Shown: positions 27,127 through 35,984 of the stretch, piece by piece | How positions within the stretch are numbered: position 1 is the stretch's first letter | How the letters are laid out: each line of letters begins with the position of its first letter | NCBI GenBank assembly: GCA_937892215.1 | Contig: CALAVE010000073.1 | Coordinates: 1 to 62,521 of the forward strand | From: an uncultured Porphyromonadaceae bacterium | GTDB taxonomy: Bacteria; Bacteroidota; Bacteroidia; Bacteroidales; Muribaculaceae | Reading direction: 5' to 3' | Length of the DNA stretch: 62,521 nt | Program-made: the position numbers and the translations under genes | The notes under the pieces: model-generated | The model's database searches: none | Seen by the model: only the letters and a program-made list of their open reading frames with translations | What the model was told of the DNA's origin: nothing

Positions 27127-27987
27127 TTAGTTGTGCTTCACCGTGTCGGTCTCCGCTCCGTCTTCGCGCAGCAAGTCCATGTCGGGTTCCGGCTCGTCAT
27201 ATTCCTCGCTCCATTCCATCACCTCTTTCACCGCCTTGGTGCGCTTGGTGGCCACCACCTGGTAGTTCCACTTCACGCTGATGGTGTCGTAAGTCATCCA
27301 GCCTTTCTCCGGCATCACTTTGCGGTAGAACAGAAGCAGTTTCTTGAACTTGTTCTCATAGTTGTTCACGTCGCCCAGATTCACTATGTGCCCGCTTATA
27401 GTGGGCACTATCATCACGTTGTTCGAATCTCTGAACGTGTACATGCTCACCAGCGACTTCAGCAGCGAGTCGCGCTCCACGTAGTCAATCAGCGGTAGCA
27501 TCTTCAGCGGCGTGAACGTCTTGTAGAAGTGGCCTTGCACCACTGGAACGTCGGCATGGTAGCGGTTTATGGCAACCATTCGCTTACCCGTGCGGCTCAC
27601 GTAGTACGACGTGCCACCGTCGAATACTCGCATCACAGGCACTATCTGCTTGGCCCGTATCTGTATCACTTGCCCTTTTGCGCCTTGGCCTTTAATGCAC
27701 TCCACTTTATCAAAGTAGGCCGATTCAGACAATTTGCTCTCCAGTTCATGCGTGTTGATGTCGCTCATCTTGCGCCCCACCAGATTTATGTTGAGGCGTT
27801 TGAGCTCAGACTTTATGCTGTCGGGAGTGACGAAGGTGGAACTCTCTCGGTTCATAATCTCCACCACCACGTCGCTGCACAAGTCGGCGTTAGCCCGCCA
27901 GCGGGCCCATAAAATGCCCCCTGCCAGTAGCCCTGCCAGCACCACAAGTATCAGCGTCCGGATAATATTTAGCATCGTCTTGCTCAT
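27127..27987 (-). CDS. ftsQ: Cell division protein FtsQ/DivIB
   Basis: Bitopic division protein linking ring and septal synthase. 286 residues from the ATG at 27987, preferred because it overlaps the murC stop as ATGA; a start nine codons earlier (28014) is open. One transmembrane segment near the N-terminus (TLILVVLAGLLAGGILWARW), then POTRA-like (about 40-110) and beta domains; C-terminal acidic/basic tail. Divergent in sequence as usual, so the call also rests on its position between murC and ftsA. Confidence 0.88.
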   Translation of the reverse strand: MSKTMLNIIRTLILVVLAGLLAGGILWARWRANADLCSDVVVEIMNRESSTFVTPDSIKSELKRLNINLVGRKMSDINTHELESKLSESAYFDKVECIKGQGAKGQVIQIRAKQIVPVMRVFDGGTSYYVSRTGKRMVAINRYHADVPVVQGHFYKTFTPLKMLPLIDYVERDSLLKSLVSMYTFRDSNNVMIVPTISGHIVNLGDVNNYENKFKKLLLFYRKVMPEKGWMTYDTISVKWNYQVVATKRTKAVKEVMEWSEEYDEPEPDMDLLREDGAETDTVKHN

Positions 27988-29369
27988 CGTGCCTGTTTCT
28001 TCACTTCCTCGCATATCTGGGGCAGCAAGTCTATCACGTCACCGGCCCCAAGCACTAAAAGCACCTCAAAATTAAACAAATGCAATGAATTTAGCAAATA
28101 TTCTTTGTTACAAAGTGTTTTTGTGGCACACTTGGCTCGTTCCAGAAGCAGTTCCGAACTCACCCCCTCTATGGGTAGTTCGCGGGCGGGATAGATGGGT
28201 AGCAGTATCAGTTCGTCGGCCTCCGACAGCGCATCGGCGAATTCATCGGCGAAATCGCGGGTGCGGGTGTAGAGGTGCGGCTGGAATATCACCGTCACCT
28301 TGTGCCCTTCGTACAGTTCGCGCACGCTCTTTATGCTGGCCTTTATCTCCTGCGGGTGGTGAGCGTAGTCGTCTATCACCACTTTCCCGCCGGGCAGGGG
28401 CTCTTTCAGCCAGAACTCAAAGCGGCGCTTGGCACCCATGAACGTGCGCATGGCTTCGCGCATGGCATCACCTCGGATTCCGGCCAGCGTGCACACGGCC
28501 ATCGCCGCCACAGCGTTCTCTATGTTGATGTCCACCGGCACGCCCAGGTTAATGTCGTGAATAGTGCCCTGCGGACTCACAAAGTCAAATATTATCTCTC
28601 CGTTACCCTTGCGGATGTTTGCGGCATGGAAGTCGCCTTCTTCGCGCGAGTAGGTGTAAATCTTCACGCTCTTCTCCACGCGTGGTTTTAGATCCAGCCC
28701 CGTGTGCATCACTAGCATACCGCCGGGCTTGATTAGTTCGGTGAAGTGCGCGAATCCCTCCAAGTAGTTCTCGTAATTGCCGTAGATGTCCAGGTGGTCG
28801 GCATCGGTCGAGGTTATCAGCGCGATGTAGGGGCTTAGTGTGTGGAACGAACGGTCGAACTCATCGGCTTCTATCACTGAGAACGGACTAGTGTCGCTCA
28901 GCAGGAAGTTGCTGTTGTAGTTGCGCAGTTCTCCGCCCAGAAAGGCATTGCTGCCCACTCCTGCCACTTGCAGGATGTGCGCTGTCATGCTCGATGTGGT
29001 GGTCTTTCCGTGGGTGCCGGCAAAGCATAGACCCTTGCTGTGCTCGGTGACGATACCCAGCAGTTTGGCGCGCTTCACCACCTCAAATCTTTTTTCCCTG
29101 AAGAAAACCAGCAGTTTGTGGTCCTGTGGCATGGCGGCGGTATAGACCACCAGCGTGCGCTCCTTGTCCAGGCAGTATGCCGGAACATGGTCGGGGTTGT
29201 CGTCGTAGAAGAATTCCACACCCTCGTCCTCAAGCATGCGTGTGAGTTCGGTGCTCACGCGGTCATAAGCCGCTATGCGCTTCCCTTTAGCCAGGAAATA
29301 GCGCTCCAGCGCGGCCATGCCTATTCCTCCTCCTCCCACGAAATATAATGTGTCAAACTGATTGTTCAT
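27984..29369 (-). CDS. murC: UDP-N-acetylmuramate--L-alanine ligase
   Basis: Adds L-Ala to UDP-MurNAc in the cytoplasm. 461 residues. N-terminal Rossmann motif FVGGGGIGMAAL, ATP-binding GTHGKTTTSSM, central-domain EADEFDRSF, C-terminal DDYAHHPQEIKAS. Overlaps murG at its 5' end by 17 nt and ftsQ at its 3' end by 4 nt, indicating tight translational coupling. Confidence 0.98.
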   Translation of the reverse strand: MNNQFDTLYFVGGGGIGMAALERYFLAKGKRIAAYDRVSTELTRMLEDEGVEFFYDDNPDHVPAYCLDKERTLVVYTAAMPQDHKLLVFFREKRFEVVKRAKLLGIVTEHSKGLCFAGTHGKTTTSSMTAHILQVAGVGSNAFLGGELRNYNSNFLLSDTSPFSVIEADEFDRSFHTLSPYIALITSTDADHLDIYGNYENYLEGFAHFTELIKPGGMLVMHTGLDLKPRVEKSVKIYTYSREEGDFHAANIRKGNGEIIFDFVSPQGTIHDINLGVPVDINIENAVAAMAVCTLAGIRGDAMREAMRTFMGAKRRFEFWLKEPLPGGKVVIDDYAHHPQEIKASIKSVRELYEGHKVTVIFQPHLYTRTRDFADEFADALSEADELILLPIYPARELPIEGVSSELLLERAKCATKTLCNKEYLLNSLHLFNFEVLLVLGAGDVIDLLPQICEEVKKQAR

Positions 29370-30483
29370 TGCTCTCTAATCCTATGACTTCAAACACTTT
29401 ATCCACTATTTTCTCTGCACTGTCGGCCAGCGCCATGCCTTTTACGTTTTGTGCCAGTATCGCCAGCAGTGACTCATCTTTAACGGTGCTCAGCATACTG
29501 GGCGTCAGTTTCTCCATCGCCTCGGTGTCGCGCACCATAAGCGCGGCTTTCTTGTTTACAAGCGCCATGGCGTTCTTGGTCTGGTGGTCTTCGGCTACGT
29601 TGGGCGACGGTACCAGTATCGACGGTTTGCCCAGCAACTGCAGTTCCGAGATGGAACTGGCGCCGGCTCTCGACACCACCAGGTCGGCTGCGCGGTAGGC
29701 GAGATCCATGTTCGCCACAAATGCGGTTTGAAGCACGTTTTTCGCCCCCGACTCCTCAAGTGCCTTGCGGCACTGTTCGTCGTAGTATTTCCCGCTCTGC
29801 CACAGCACTTGCACATCGGGGTCTTCGGCTATTTGCTTCAGCCCGGCTATCACGCTTTCGTTCACCGTTCTTGCGCCTAGGCTGCCGCCCACTATCAGAA
29901 TTGTCTTCTTGTCGGGGGCAAGGCCCAGTTGTGCGCGGGCCTCCTGCTGTGTCTTGTCACATTCCAGCAGATTGCGCCTAACAGGGTTTCCGGTGAGCAC
30001 TGTCTTCCCGGCCGGGAAGAATTTTTCCATCCCTTCGTAGGCCACGCAGATGCACTGTGCCTTCTCGGCCAGCAGTTTGTTGGTTACTCCGGCGAATGAG
30101 TTCTGCTCCTGCAGCAGCGTGGGTATGCCACGCTTCTGCGCCGCCTTCAGCATGGGGCCGCTGGCAAAGCCGCCCACCCCTATGGCTATCGAGGGTTTGA
30201 ATTCGTCCAGTATCGCACGGGCCTTGCGCATGCTTTGCCACAGCATGTACAGCACTTTCACGTTGCGCCACAGCCGCTTGCGGTCAAATCCCGTTATCGG
30301 CAAGCCTTTTATCTCGTAGCCGGCCGCCGGCACTTTTTCCATCTCCATTCGGCCCTCGGCTCCCACAAACAGTATGTTGGCATCGGGCATCCTGCGCTTT
30401 ATCTCATTGGCTATCGAAAGCGCCGGGAATATGTGGCCGCCTGTTCCGCCGCCACTCACCAGAAAATTCTTATTTCCACTCAT
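29353..30483 (-). CDS. murG: Undecaprenyl-PP-MurNAc-pentapeptide GlcNAc transferase
   Basis: Makes lipid II from lipid I at the inner membrane face. 376 residues, GT28 fold: glycine loop SGGGTGGHIFPAL at the N-terminus, QEQNSFAGVTN, second glycine loop VGGSLGARTVN, and the UDP-GlcNAc site SRAGASSISEL. Its start overlaps the ftsW stop by 14 nt. Confidence 0.97.
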   Translation of the reverse strand: MSGNKNFLVSGGGTGGHIFPALSIANEIKRRMPDANILFVGAEGRMEMEKVPAAGYEIKGLPITGFDRKRLWRNVKVLYMLWQSMRKARAILDEFKPSIAIGVGGFASGPMLKAAQKRGIPTLLQEQNSFAGVTNKLLAEKAQCICVAYEGMEKFFPAGKTVLTGNPVRRNLLECDKTQQEARAQLGLAPDKKTILIVGGSLGARTVNESVIAGLKQIAEDPDVQVLWQSGKYYDEQCRKALEESGAKNVLQTAFVANMDLAYRAADLVVSRAGASSISELQLLGKPSILVPSPNVAEDHQTKNAMALVNKKAALMVRDTEAMEKLTPSMLSTVKDESLLAILAQNVKGMALADSAEKIVDKVFEVIGLESNEQSV

Positions 30484-31807
30484 CTTTCATCGACATTTTC
30501 ACCTTCTCGCGGGCGCTCTTCTCCTCCTGGGCAAGAACCGCCTTCGACTTGGCATTGTTATCTGTATTTACCAGCGTGCGGCTCACGCTAAGCATGATTC
30601 CGAATGCCACACTCATCACTATTATTGAAGAACCGCCCATCGACACCAGCGGCAACGGCTGACCCGACACCGGGAACACGCCCGTGTTGATGGCCATGTG
30701 GAACAGGGCCTGGAACACTATCATGAACGCCAAGCCTATCAGCAGCAGGCTCGGCAACGCGCGGTGGCTGCGTGTTCGCACTATTATTATAGCGCGGGCC
30801 ATCAGGCACAAGTACAGCATCAGCACTATTATGCCGCCAGCGAATCCGGTCTCTTCCACTATGATGGAATAGATATAGTCGGAAAACGCCAGCGGAAGGC
30901 GCGCGCACTCGCGGGAGTTGCCTATCCCCACTCCATAGATTCCTCCATGAGCCTGGGCTATGCGCGAAAACATTTCCTGCTGGTTCTTGTTGGTTATGTT
31001 CTGGAACACCAGTTTATCGCTCTCCGACCACGATTTCAGGCGGTTGCTCCATGTCCCAGACCTGAGTTTGGTCTCTTCTTCCACTATTACGGGCTGGTTA
31101 TCGTCGTCGGCTTCTGCCTCAATGTTCACACTCGCTTCCATCAGCACTTGCTCCTTGTTGTCGTTATGGCTCTTAATCAGTAGCACAACACCCACAATCA
31201 GAAGGAAAAACAGTGCCAGAATCCCAATCTTTCGCCAGCTGGTACCGCCTATCACCATCATAGACAGGCTTATGAGCATTATCAGCAGCGTATTAGTCAG
31301 TCCGCTCTGTATCAGAAGCCCCGCGAACACCGCCACCACTACTACCGATGCGAATATGCCGGCCCAACTCACGTCCATGTTGGTCTGGTTACGGGCGTAG
31401 ATGAATGCCAGCATTGTCACTATGGATAATTTGGCAAGCTCGGCCGGTTGCAGCGTGAAGCCGGGCAGGTTTATGGCGCGCTGAGCTCCGTTTATCATCT
31501 CTCCGAACAGAAGCACATACACAAGGCACACCACAGTCACCAGCATCAGGGCATGGATAATCATACCCATCATTATCTTGTTGTTATAGTTCACGCGATA
31601 GAGCAGAAACACGCAGAATCCGCCCAGAGCCAGGAAGGTGCATTGCTTTATGGCGGGCATATACACGCCCAGCTTGGCCACCTCGCGGCTCGCGGCACTG
31701 TACGATTCCACTATCGACAGTATCACCAGCGTTATGTAGATGCCCCATATCCACGGGTCACCGTACTTGCGGGTCATTTCCTCTAATCTTGTCTTCTTGT
31801 CCGGCAT
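30470..31807 (-). CDS. ftsW: SEDS peptidoglycan glycosyltransferase FtsW
   Basis: Septal glycan polymerase working with FtsI. 445 residues, about ten transmembrane segments. Conserved SEDS elements are GAQRAINLPGFTLQPAELAKL and, near the C-terminus, NTGVFPVSGQPLPLVSMGGSS. A long hydrophilic loop (about 215-285), between hydrophobic segments, is larger than in E. coli FtsW. A charged cytoplasmic tail follows. Confidence 0.96.
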   Translation of the reverse strand: MPDKKTRLEEMTRKYGDPWIWGIYITLVILSIVESYSAASREVAKLGVYMPAIKQCTFLALGGFCVFLLYRVNYNNKIMMGMIIHALMLVTVVCLVYVLLFGEMINGAQRAINLPGFTLQPAELAKLSIVTMLAFIYARNQTNMDVSWAGIFASVVVVAVFAGLLIQSGLTNTLLIMLISLSMMVIGGTSWRKIGILALFFLLIVGVVLLIKSHNDNKEQVLMEASVNIEAEADDDNQPVIVEEETKLRSGTWSNRLKSWSESDKLVFQNITNKNQQEMFSRIAQAHGGIYGVGIGNSRECARLPLAFSDYIYSIIVEETGFAGGIIVLMLYLCLMARAIIIVRTRSHRALPSLLLIGLAFMIVFQALFHMAINTGVFPVSGQPLPLVSMGGSSIIVMSVAFGIMLSVSRTLVNTDNNAKSKAVLAQEEKSAREKVKMSMKDEWK

Positions 31808-31820
31808 GGCTTTATTCCTC

Positions 31821-33158
31821 TTACTTTAACTCGTTAACACACTGCTTGAACTGACTGCCGCGGTCTTCATACGACTTGAACAGGTCGAAACTGGCGCAGC
31901 ACGGCGACAGAAGCACCGTGTCGCCCTCGCTTGCCAGTGCCTCGCACTTGGCTACGCACTCGGCCATGCTGCCGGCATCCTCCATCACTGCCACCTTGTC
32001 ACGGAAGAAGTCGTGGAGCTTGCGGTTGTCCACGCCCAGGCACACTATGGCTTTCACCTTGTCGCGAACAAATTCCTCTATTTCGCTGTAGTCGTTACCT
32101 TTGTCCTTGCCGCCCAGCACCAGAACCACCTTGCTCTTCATGCTTTCCAGGGCATACCAGGTGGAGTTCACGTTGGTGGCCTTGGAGTCGTTGATGTAGC
32201 GAACGCCGCGTAATGTCCTCACGTATTCCAGCCTGTGCTCCACTGCCTCAAAGTCCATCAGCGACTTGCGGATGTCGTCCTTGCGGATGTCCAGCAACGA
32301 AGCCGAGATACCGGCGGCCATGGAGTTGTAGATGTTGTGAAGCCCACGTAGCGACAACTCGTCTGCGCTGATTTCCCACGAATCGCCTTCCACGTTGAAT
32401 TCCAGTCGTCCGTCGCGCATGAAGGCGGCGCTCTCGGGGGTCTCGCGTGCCGAGAACGGGAACAGGCGTGCTTCGGTCTCCACTTGGCGCAGTTGTGCCG
32501 CTATTATGGGGTCGTCCTGCCAGTAGATGAACGCGTCGTCCTTGGTCTGGTTGCGCATTATCCTGAACTTGGCGGCGGCATAGTTCTCCATCTTGTGGTC
32601 GTAGCGATCCAGGTGGTCGGGGGTTATATTAAGGAGCACGGCCACGTTTGCCTTGAACTCATACATGTTGTCCAGTTGGAAACTGCTAAGTTCCACCACA
32701 TAAACGTCGTGATGCTCCTTGGCCACCTGCAGGGCCAGACTCTTGCCCACGTTGCCGGCCAGCCCCACGTTCACTCCCGCGTTTTTCAGGATGTGGTAGG
32801 TGAGCATTGTGGTTGTGGTCTTGCCGTTACTTCCGGTGATGCACACCATCTTGGCGTCGGTGTAGCGGCCGGCGAACTCTATCTCCGATATGATGGGGAT
32901 GTTCTTGCTCTGGGCCTTCACTATTATGGGTGCTGTCAGGGGAATGCCCGGACTTTTCACTATCTCGTCGGCATCCAGTATCTTGCTCTCTGTGTGATGC
33001 CCCTCCTCCCAGTCGATGCCGTTCTCCTGGAGCGTGTCCTTGTATTTTTGCGCTATTGTGCCCATGTCGCTCAGCCACACCTCCATGCCTTTAACCTTGG
33101 CCAGCACTGCCGCGCCCACGCCACTTTCGCCTCCGCCTAAAACTGCTATCTTTTTCAT
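31821..33158 (-). CDS. murD: UDP-N-acetylmuramoylalanine--D-glutamate ligase
   Basis: Third amino-acid-adding Mur step set (D-Glu). 445 residues: Rossmann GGGESGVGAA, ATP-binding GSNGKTTTTMLTYHIL, LLNITPDHLDRY, and C-terminal NDSKATNVNSTW and LSPCCASFDLFKSYEDRG. Between mraY and ftsW, as in many dcw clusters. Confidence 0.98.
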   Translation of the reverse strand: MKKIAVLGGGESGVGAAVLAKVKGMEVWLSDMGTIAQKYKDTLQENGIDWEEGHHTESKILDADEIVKSPGIPLTAPIIVKAQSKNIPIISEIEFAGRYTDAKMVCITGSNGKTTTTMLTYHILKNAGVNVGLAGNVGKSLALQVAKEHHDVYVVELSSFQLDNMYEFKANVAVLLNITPDHLDRYDHKMENYAAAKFRIMRNQTKDDAFIYWQDDPIIAAQLRQVETEARLFPFSARETPESAAFMRDGRLEFNVEGDSWEISADELSLRGLHNIYNSMAAGISASLLDIRKDDIRKSLMDFEAVEHRLEYVRTLRGVRYINDSKATNVNSTWYALESMKSKVVLVLGGKDKGNDYSEIEEFVRDKVKAIVCLGVDNRKLHDFFRDKVAVMEDAGSMAECVAKCEALASEGDTVLLSPCCASFDLFKSYEDRGSQFKQCVNELK

Positions 33159-33209
33159 CGCTCTTTTTCTTTTGTTCTTGTTTTTCGTTGATTTATAGTC
33201 CTTTCGCTC

Positions 33210-34475
33210 TTATCGTATCTTAAGCGTCACAAATGTGATTACAGCCAGGAATATGGCCACAATCAGGAACCGCATCGTTATCTTCGATTCCGGAATGGCA
33301 TGTAACGGCCGCTTGATTATGGAGTCCACTTTTCCGCCTTCCATCTGGTAGTGGTGGTGGAGCGGTGTCATCTTGAACACGCGCCGAGCCTCGCCATAGC
33401 GCTTCTTGGTGTACTTGAAGTAGGCCACCTGTATCATCACCGACAGGTCCTCCACGAAGAAGATGGCACACAGGATTGGAATTAGCAACTCCTTGCGTAT
33501 CAGTATCGCAAACACGGCTATGATGCCGCCCAGACACAGGCTGCCGGTATCGCCCATGAACACCTGCGCCGGATATGAGTTATACCACAGGAATCCTATC
33601 GTGGCTCCTATGAACGCGGCGGCATACACCACCAGTTCTCCGCTGTTTGGTATATACATGATATTCAGGTAGGTGGAGTAGATTACGTTACCGCCCAGAT
33701 AGCACATTATGGCAAGTGCCACGCCTATTACGGCCGAGGTCCCCGTGGCCAGCCCGTCAAGGCCGTCGGTGAGGTTGGCGCCGTTGCTCACGGCGGTAAT
33801 CACGAATATCGTCACCAGTATGAACAGTATCCAGCCGCCGGTCTGAGCGTGCTTGCCCATCCACTTGGTGAGGTAGGCGTAGTCAAAGTTGTTGTTCTTC
33901 ACAAACGGGATTGTGGTCTGCGTGGATTTCACGGCCGGAGTGGCGGTCTGCTTCTGGACCACTGCGGTAGTGCTGGCTCGCTGCACTGGCTCGCTGTATT
34001 CGCTCATCACTATGGCCGGACTCAGATAGATGGTCAGTCCCACTATCAGACCCAGTCCCACCTGGCCCACAATCTTGAACTTGCCTTTCAGGCCTTCCTT
34101 GTCGTGGTGAGCCACTTTGATGTAGTCGTCGGCGAAGCCCAGGGCTCCGCACCATATCGTGGACACTATCATCAGCAGCATATACACGTTGGTGAGATTG
34201 CCCAGCAGCAGGCATGGCACCAGTATGGAAATGATTATGATTATTCCTCCCATTGTGGGGGTGCCTTTCTTCTCCATCTGTCCTTCAAGACCCAGATTGC
34301 GCACTATTTCGCCCACCTGCATCAGTTGCAGGCGGTCTATGATGCGACGGCCTATCACTATGGCGATAAATAGCGACAATATCAGCGCGAATCCCGAGCG
34401 GAACGTGATGTAGTCGAACAGACGCGCTCCGGGCACATTATACTGTGATAAGTACTGGAATAAATGGTATAGCAT
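33210..34475 (-). CDS. mraY: Phospho-N-acetylmuramoyl-pentapeptide transferase
   Basis: Forms lipid I on undecaprenyl phosphate. 421 residues, ten transmembrane helices, with GTPTMGG, FADDYIKV, NLTDGLDGLA and MTPLHHHYQMEGG. It is about 60 residues longer than the E. coli enzyme owing to a periplasmic insertion (QRASTTAVVQKQTATPAVKS onward, about 165-220) that is usual in Bacteroidales. 30 nt after murE. Confidence 0.98.
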   Translation of the reverse strand: MLYHLFQYLSQYNVPGARLFDYITFRSGFALILSLFIAIVIGRRIIDRLQLMQVGEIVRNLGLEGQMEKKGTPTMGGIIIIISILVPCLLLGNLTNVYMLLMIVSTIWCGALGFADDYIKVAHHDKEGLKGKFKIVGQVGLGLIVGLTIYLSPAIVMSEYSEPVQRASTTAVVQKQTATPAVKSTQTTIPFVKNNNFDYAYLTKWMGKHAQTGGWILFILVTIFVITAVSNGANLTDGLDGLATGTSAVIGVALAIMCYLGGNVIYSTYLNIMYIPNSGELVVYAAAFIGATIGFLWYNSYPAQVFMGDTGSLCLGGIIAVFAILIRKELLIPILCAIFFVEDLSVMIQVAYFKYTKKRYGEARRVFKMTPLHHHYQMEGGKVDSIIKRPLHAIPESKITMRFLIVAIFLAVITFVTLKIR

Positions 34476-34505
34476 AATCTTTCTCTCTTTTTATTTGTTT
34501 TATAC

Positions 34506-35969
34506 TTATTCTTTTTCTTCCGTGAATATTTCCTGAAGCACTTCGCGGTCGTCGAAGTGATATTTCACTCCCTTGATTTCCTGATAGTTCTCGTGTCCCT
34601 TGCCTGCCACCAGAACCACGTCGCCTTTCTGCGCCAGCCGGCATGCTGTGCGGATGGCCTCGCGACGGTCGGCTATCTTCAGCACGCGGCTCATCTCCCC
34701 GCGTTCCAGACCGCTCTCCATATCAAGCAGGATTGCTTCGGGTTCCTCGTCGCGGGGATTGTCGCTTGTGAGTATCAGTTGGTGACTCCGTGTCACGGCC
34801 TCGTGGGCCATGATGGGGCGCTTGCCCTTGTCGCGGTTGCCGCCGCAGCCGCACACGGTTATCACCCTGCCCTCGCCCACCACGTCGCGTATCGTGTCCA
34901 GCACGTTCACCAGCGCATCGGGGGTGTGGGCATAGTCCACCACGGCGGTGTAGCCCAGCGGTGAACGGAATGTCTGGAAACGGCCGCTCACGGGAACCAG
35001 CAGGCTGGTCTTCACCAGCACCTCGGCCGGGTCAAAGCCCAGCAGAACCGAAGCGCCATACACCGATAGCAGGTTATACACGTTGAATCGCCCGGTGAAC
35101 AGAACCTCCACTTCCTGCCGGTTTATCTCCACGCTCGTGCCGTCAATCCGCTCCTCTATCACCTTGCCGCGGAAGTCGGCCATTGTCCGCAGTGAGTAGG
35201 TGTATGTCTTTGCGGCTGTGTTCTGCACCATCACGCTGCCCACTTTGTCATCGGCGTTAATCAGCGCGAACGCGTCTTTGGGTAGCCCGTCGAAGAACAT
35301 CTTCTTCGCGGCTATGTAGTTATCCACTGTCTTGTGAAAATCCAGGTGGTCGCGGGTGAGGTTGGTGAATATGGTTCCGCTGAATTTCAAGCCGTCGATG
35401 CGCCGCTGAACGCATGCGTGTGAACTCACTTCCATAAACGCGTATTCACATCCGCAGTCCACCATCTCACGCAACAGGCGGTTCAGTGTCAGGTGGTCGG
35501 GGGTGGTCTGCTTGGCTTCCATCACTCGCTGATCCACTATGTTCTGAACAGTCGATAGCAGGCCGGCCTTGTAGCCCAGCAGGCGGGTCATCTCGTAGAG
35601 TAGGGTGGCAACCGTGGTTTTTCCGTTCGTTCCGGTAACGCCCACCAGTTTCAGTTGCTCGCTGGGGCGGTCGTACCATTCCGATGCCAGGATTCCCAGT
35701 GCCTCGCTGCCGTTCGCCACTTGTATGTAGGTAACGTCGTCTGACGTCTGCTCGGGAATCTGCTCGCACACCACGGCGGCGGCTCCGGCGGCCACCACGT
35801 CGGGGATGAATTTGTGCGCGTCCACAAGTGCGCCTCTCACGGCTACGTACAGTGCGCCGCGGCCCACTTTTCGTGAGTCGCACACCACGTCGGTTATCTC
35901 CTTGTCGGTGCTTCCCTTGATTGTCTCAGTATTTAGCGACGCCAGTAGCGCCTTTAAGTCTTTTGCCAT
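34506..35969 (-). CDS. murE: UDP-MurNAc-L-Ala-D-Glu--meso-diaminopimelate ligase
   Basis: Adds meso-diaminopimelate to the stem peptide. 487 residues. ATP-binding GTNGKTTVATLLYEM, TPDHLTLNRLL, VDYAHTPDALVN, and the substrate motif TSDNPRDEEP: DNPR is the mark of meso-DAP (rather than L-Lys) specificity, so this organism should have DAP-type peptidoglycan. Confidence 0.98.
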   Translation of the reverse strand: MAKDLKALLASLNTETIKGSTDKEITDVVCDSRKVGRGALYVAVRGALVDAHKFIPDVVAAGAAAVVCEQIPEQTSDDVTYIQVANGSEALGILASEWYDRPSEQLKLVGVTGTNGKTTVATLLYEMTRLLGYKAGLLSTVQNIVDQRVMEAKQTTPDHLTLNRLLREMVDCGCEYAFMEVSSHACVQRRIDGLKFSGTIFTNLTRDHLDFHKTVDNYIAAKKMFFDGLPKDAFALINADDKVGSVMVQNTAAKTYTYSLRTMADFRGKVIEERIDGTSVEINRQEVEVLFTGRFNVYNLLSVYGASVLLGFDPAEVLVKTSLLVPVSGRFQTFRSPLGYTAVVDYAHTPDALVNVLDTIRDVVGEGRVITVCGCGGNRDKGKRPIMAHEAVTRSHQLILTSDNPRDEEPEAILLDMESGLERGEMSRVLKIADRREAIRTACRLAQKGDVVLVAGKGHENYQEIKGVKYHFDDREVLQEIFTEEKE

Positions 35970-35984
35970 TATTAATAACTTTTT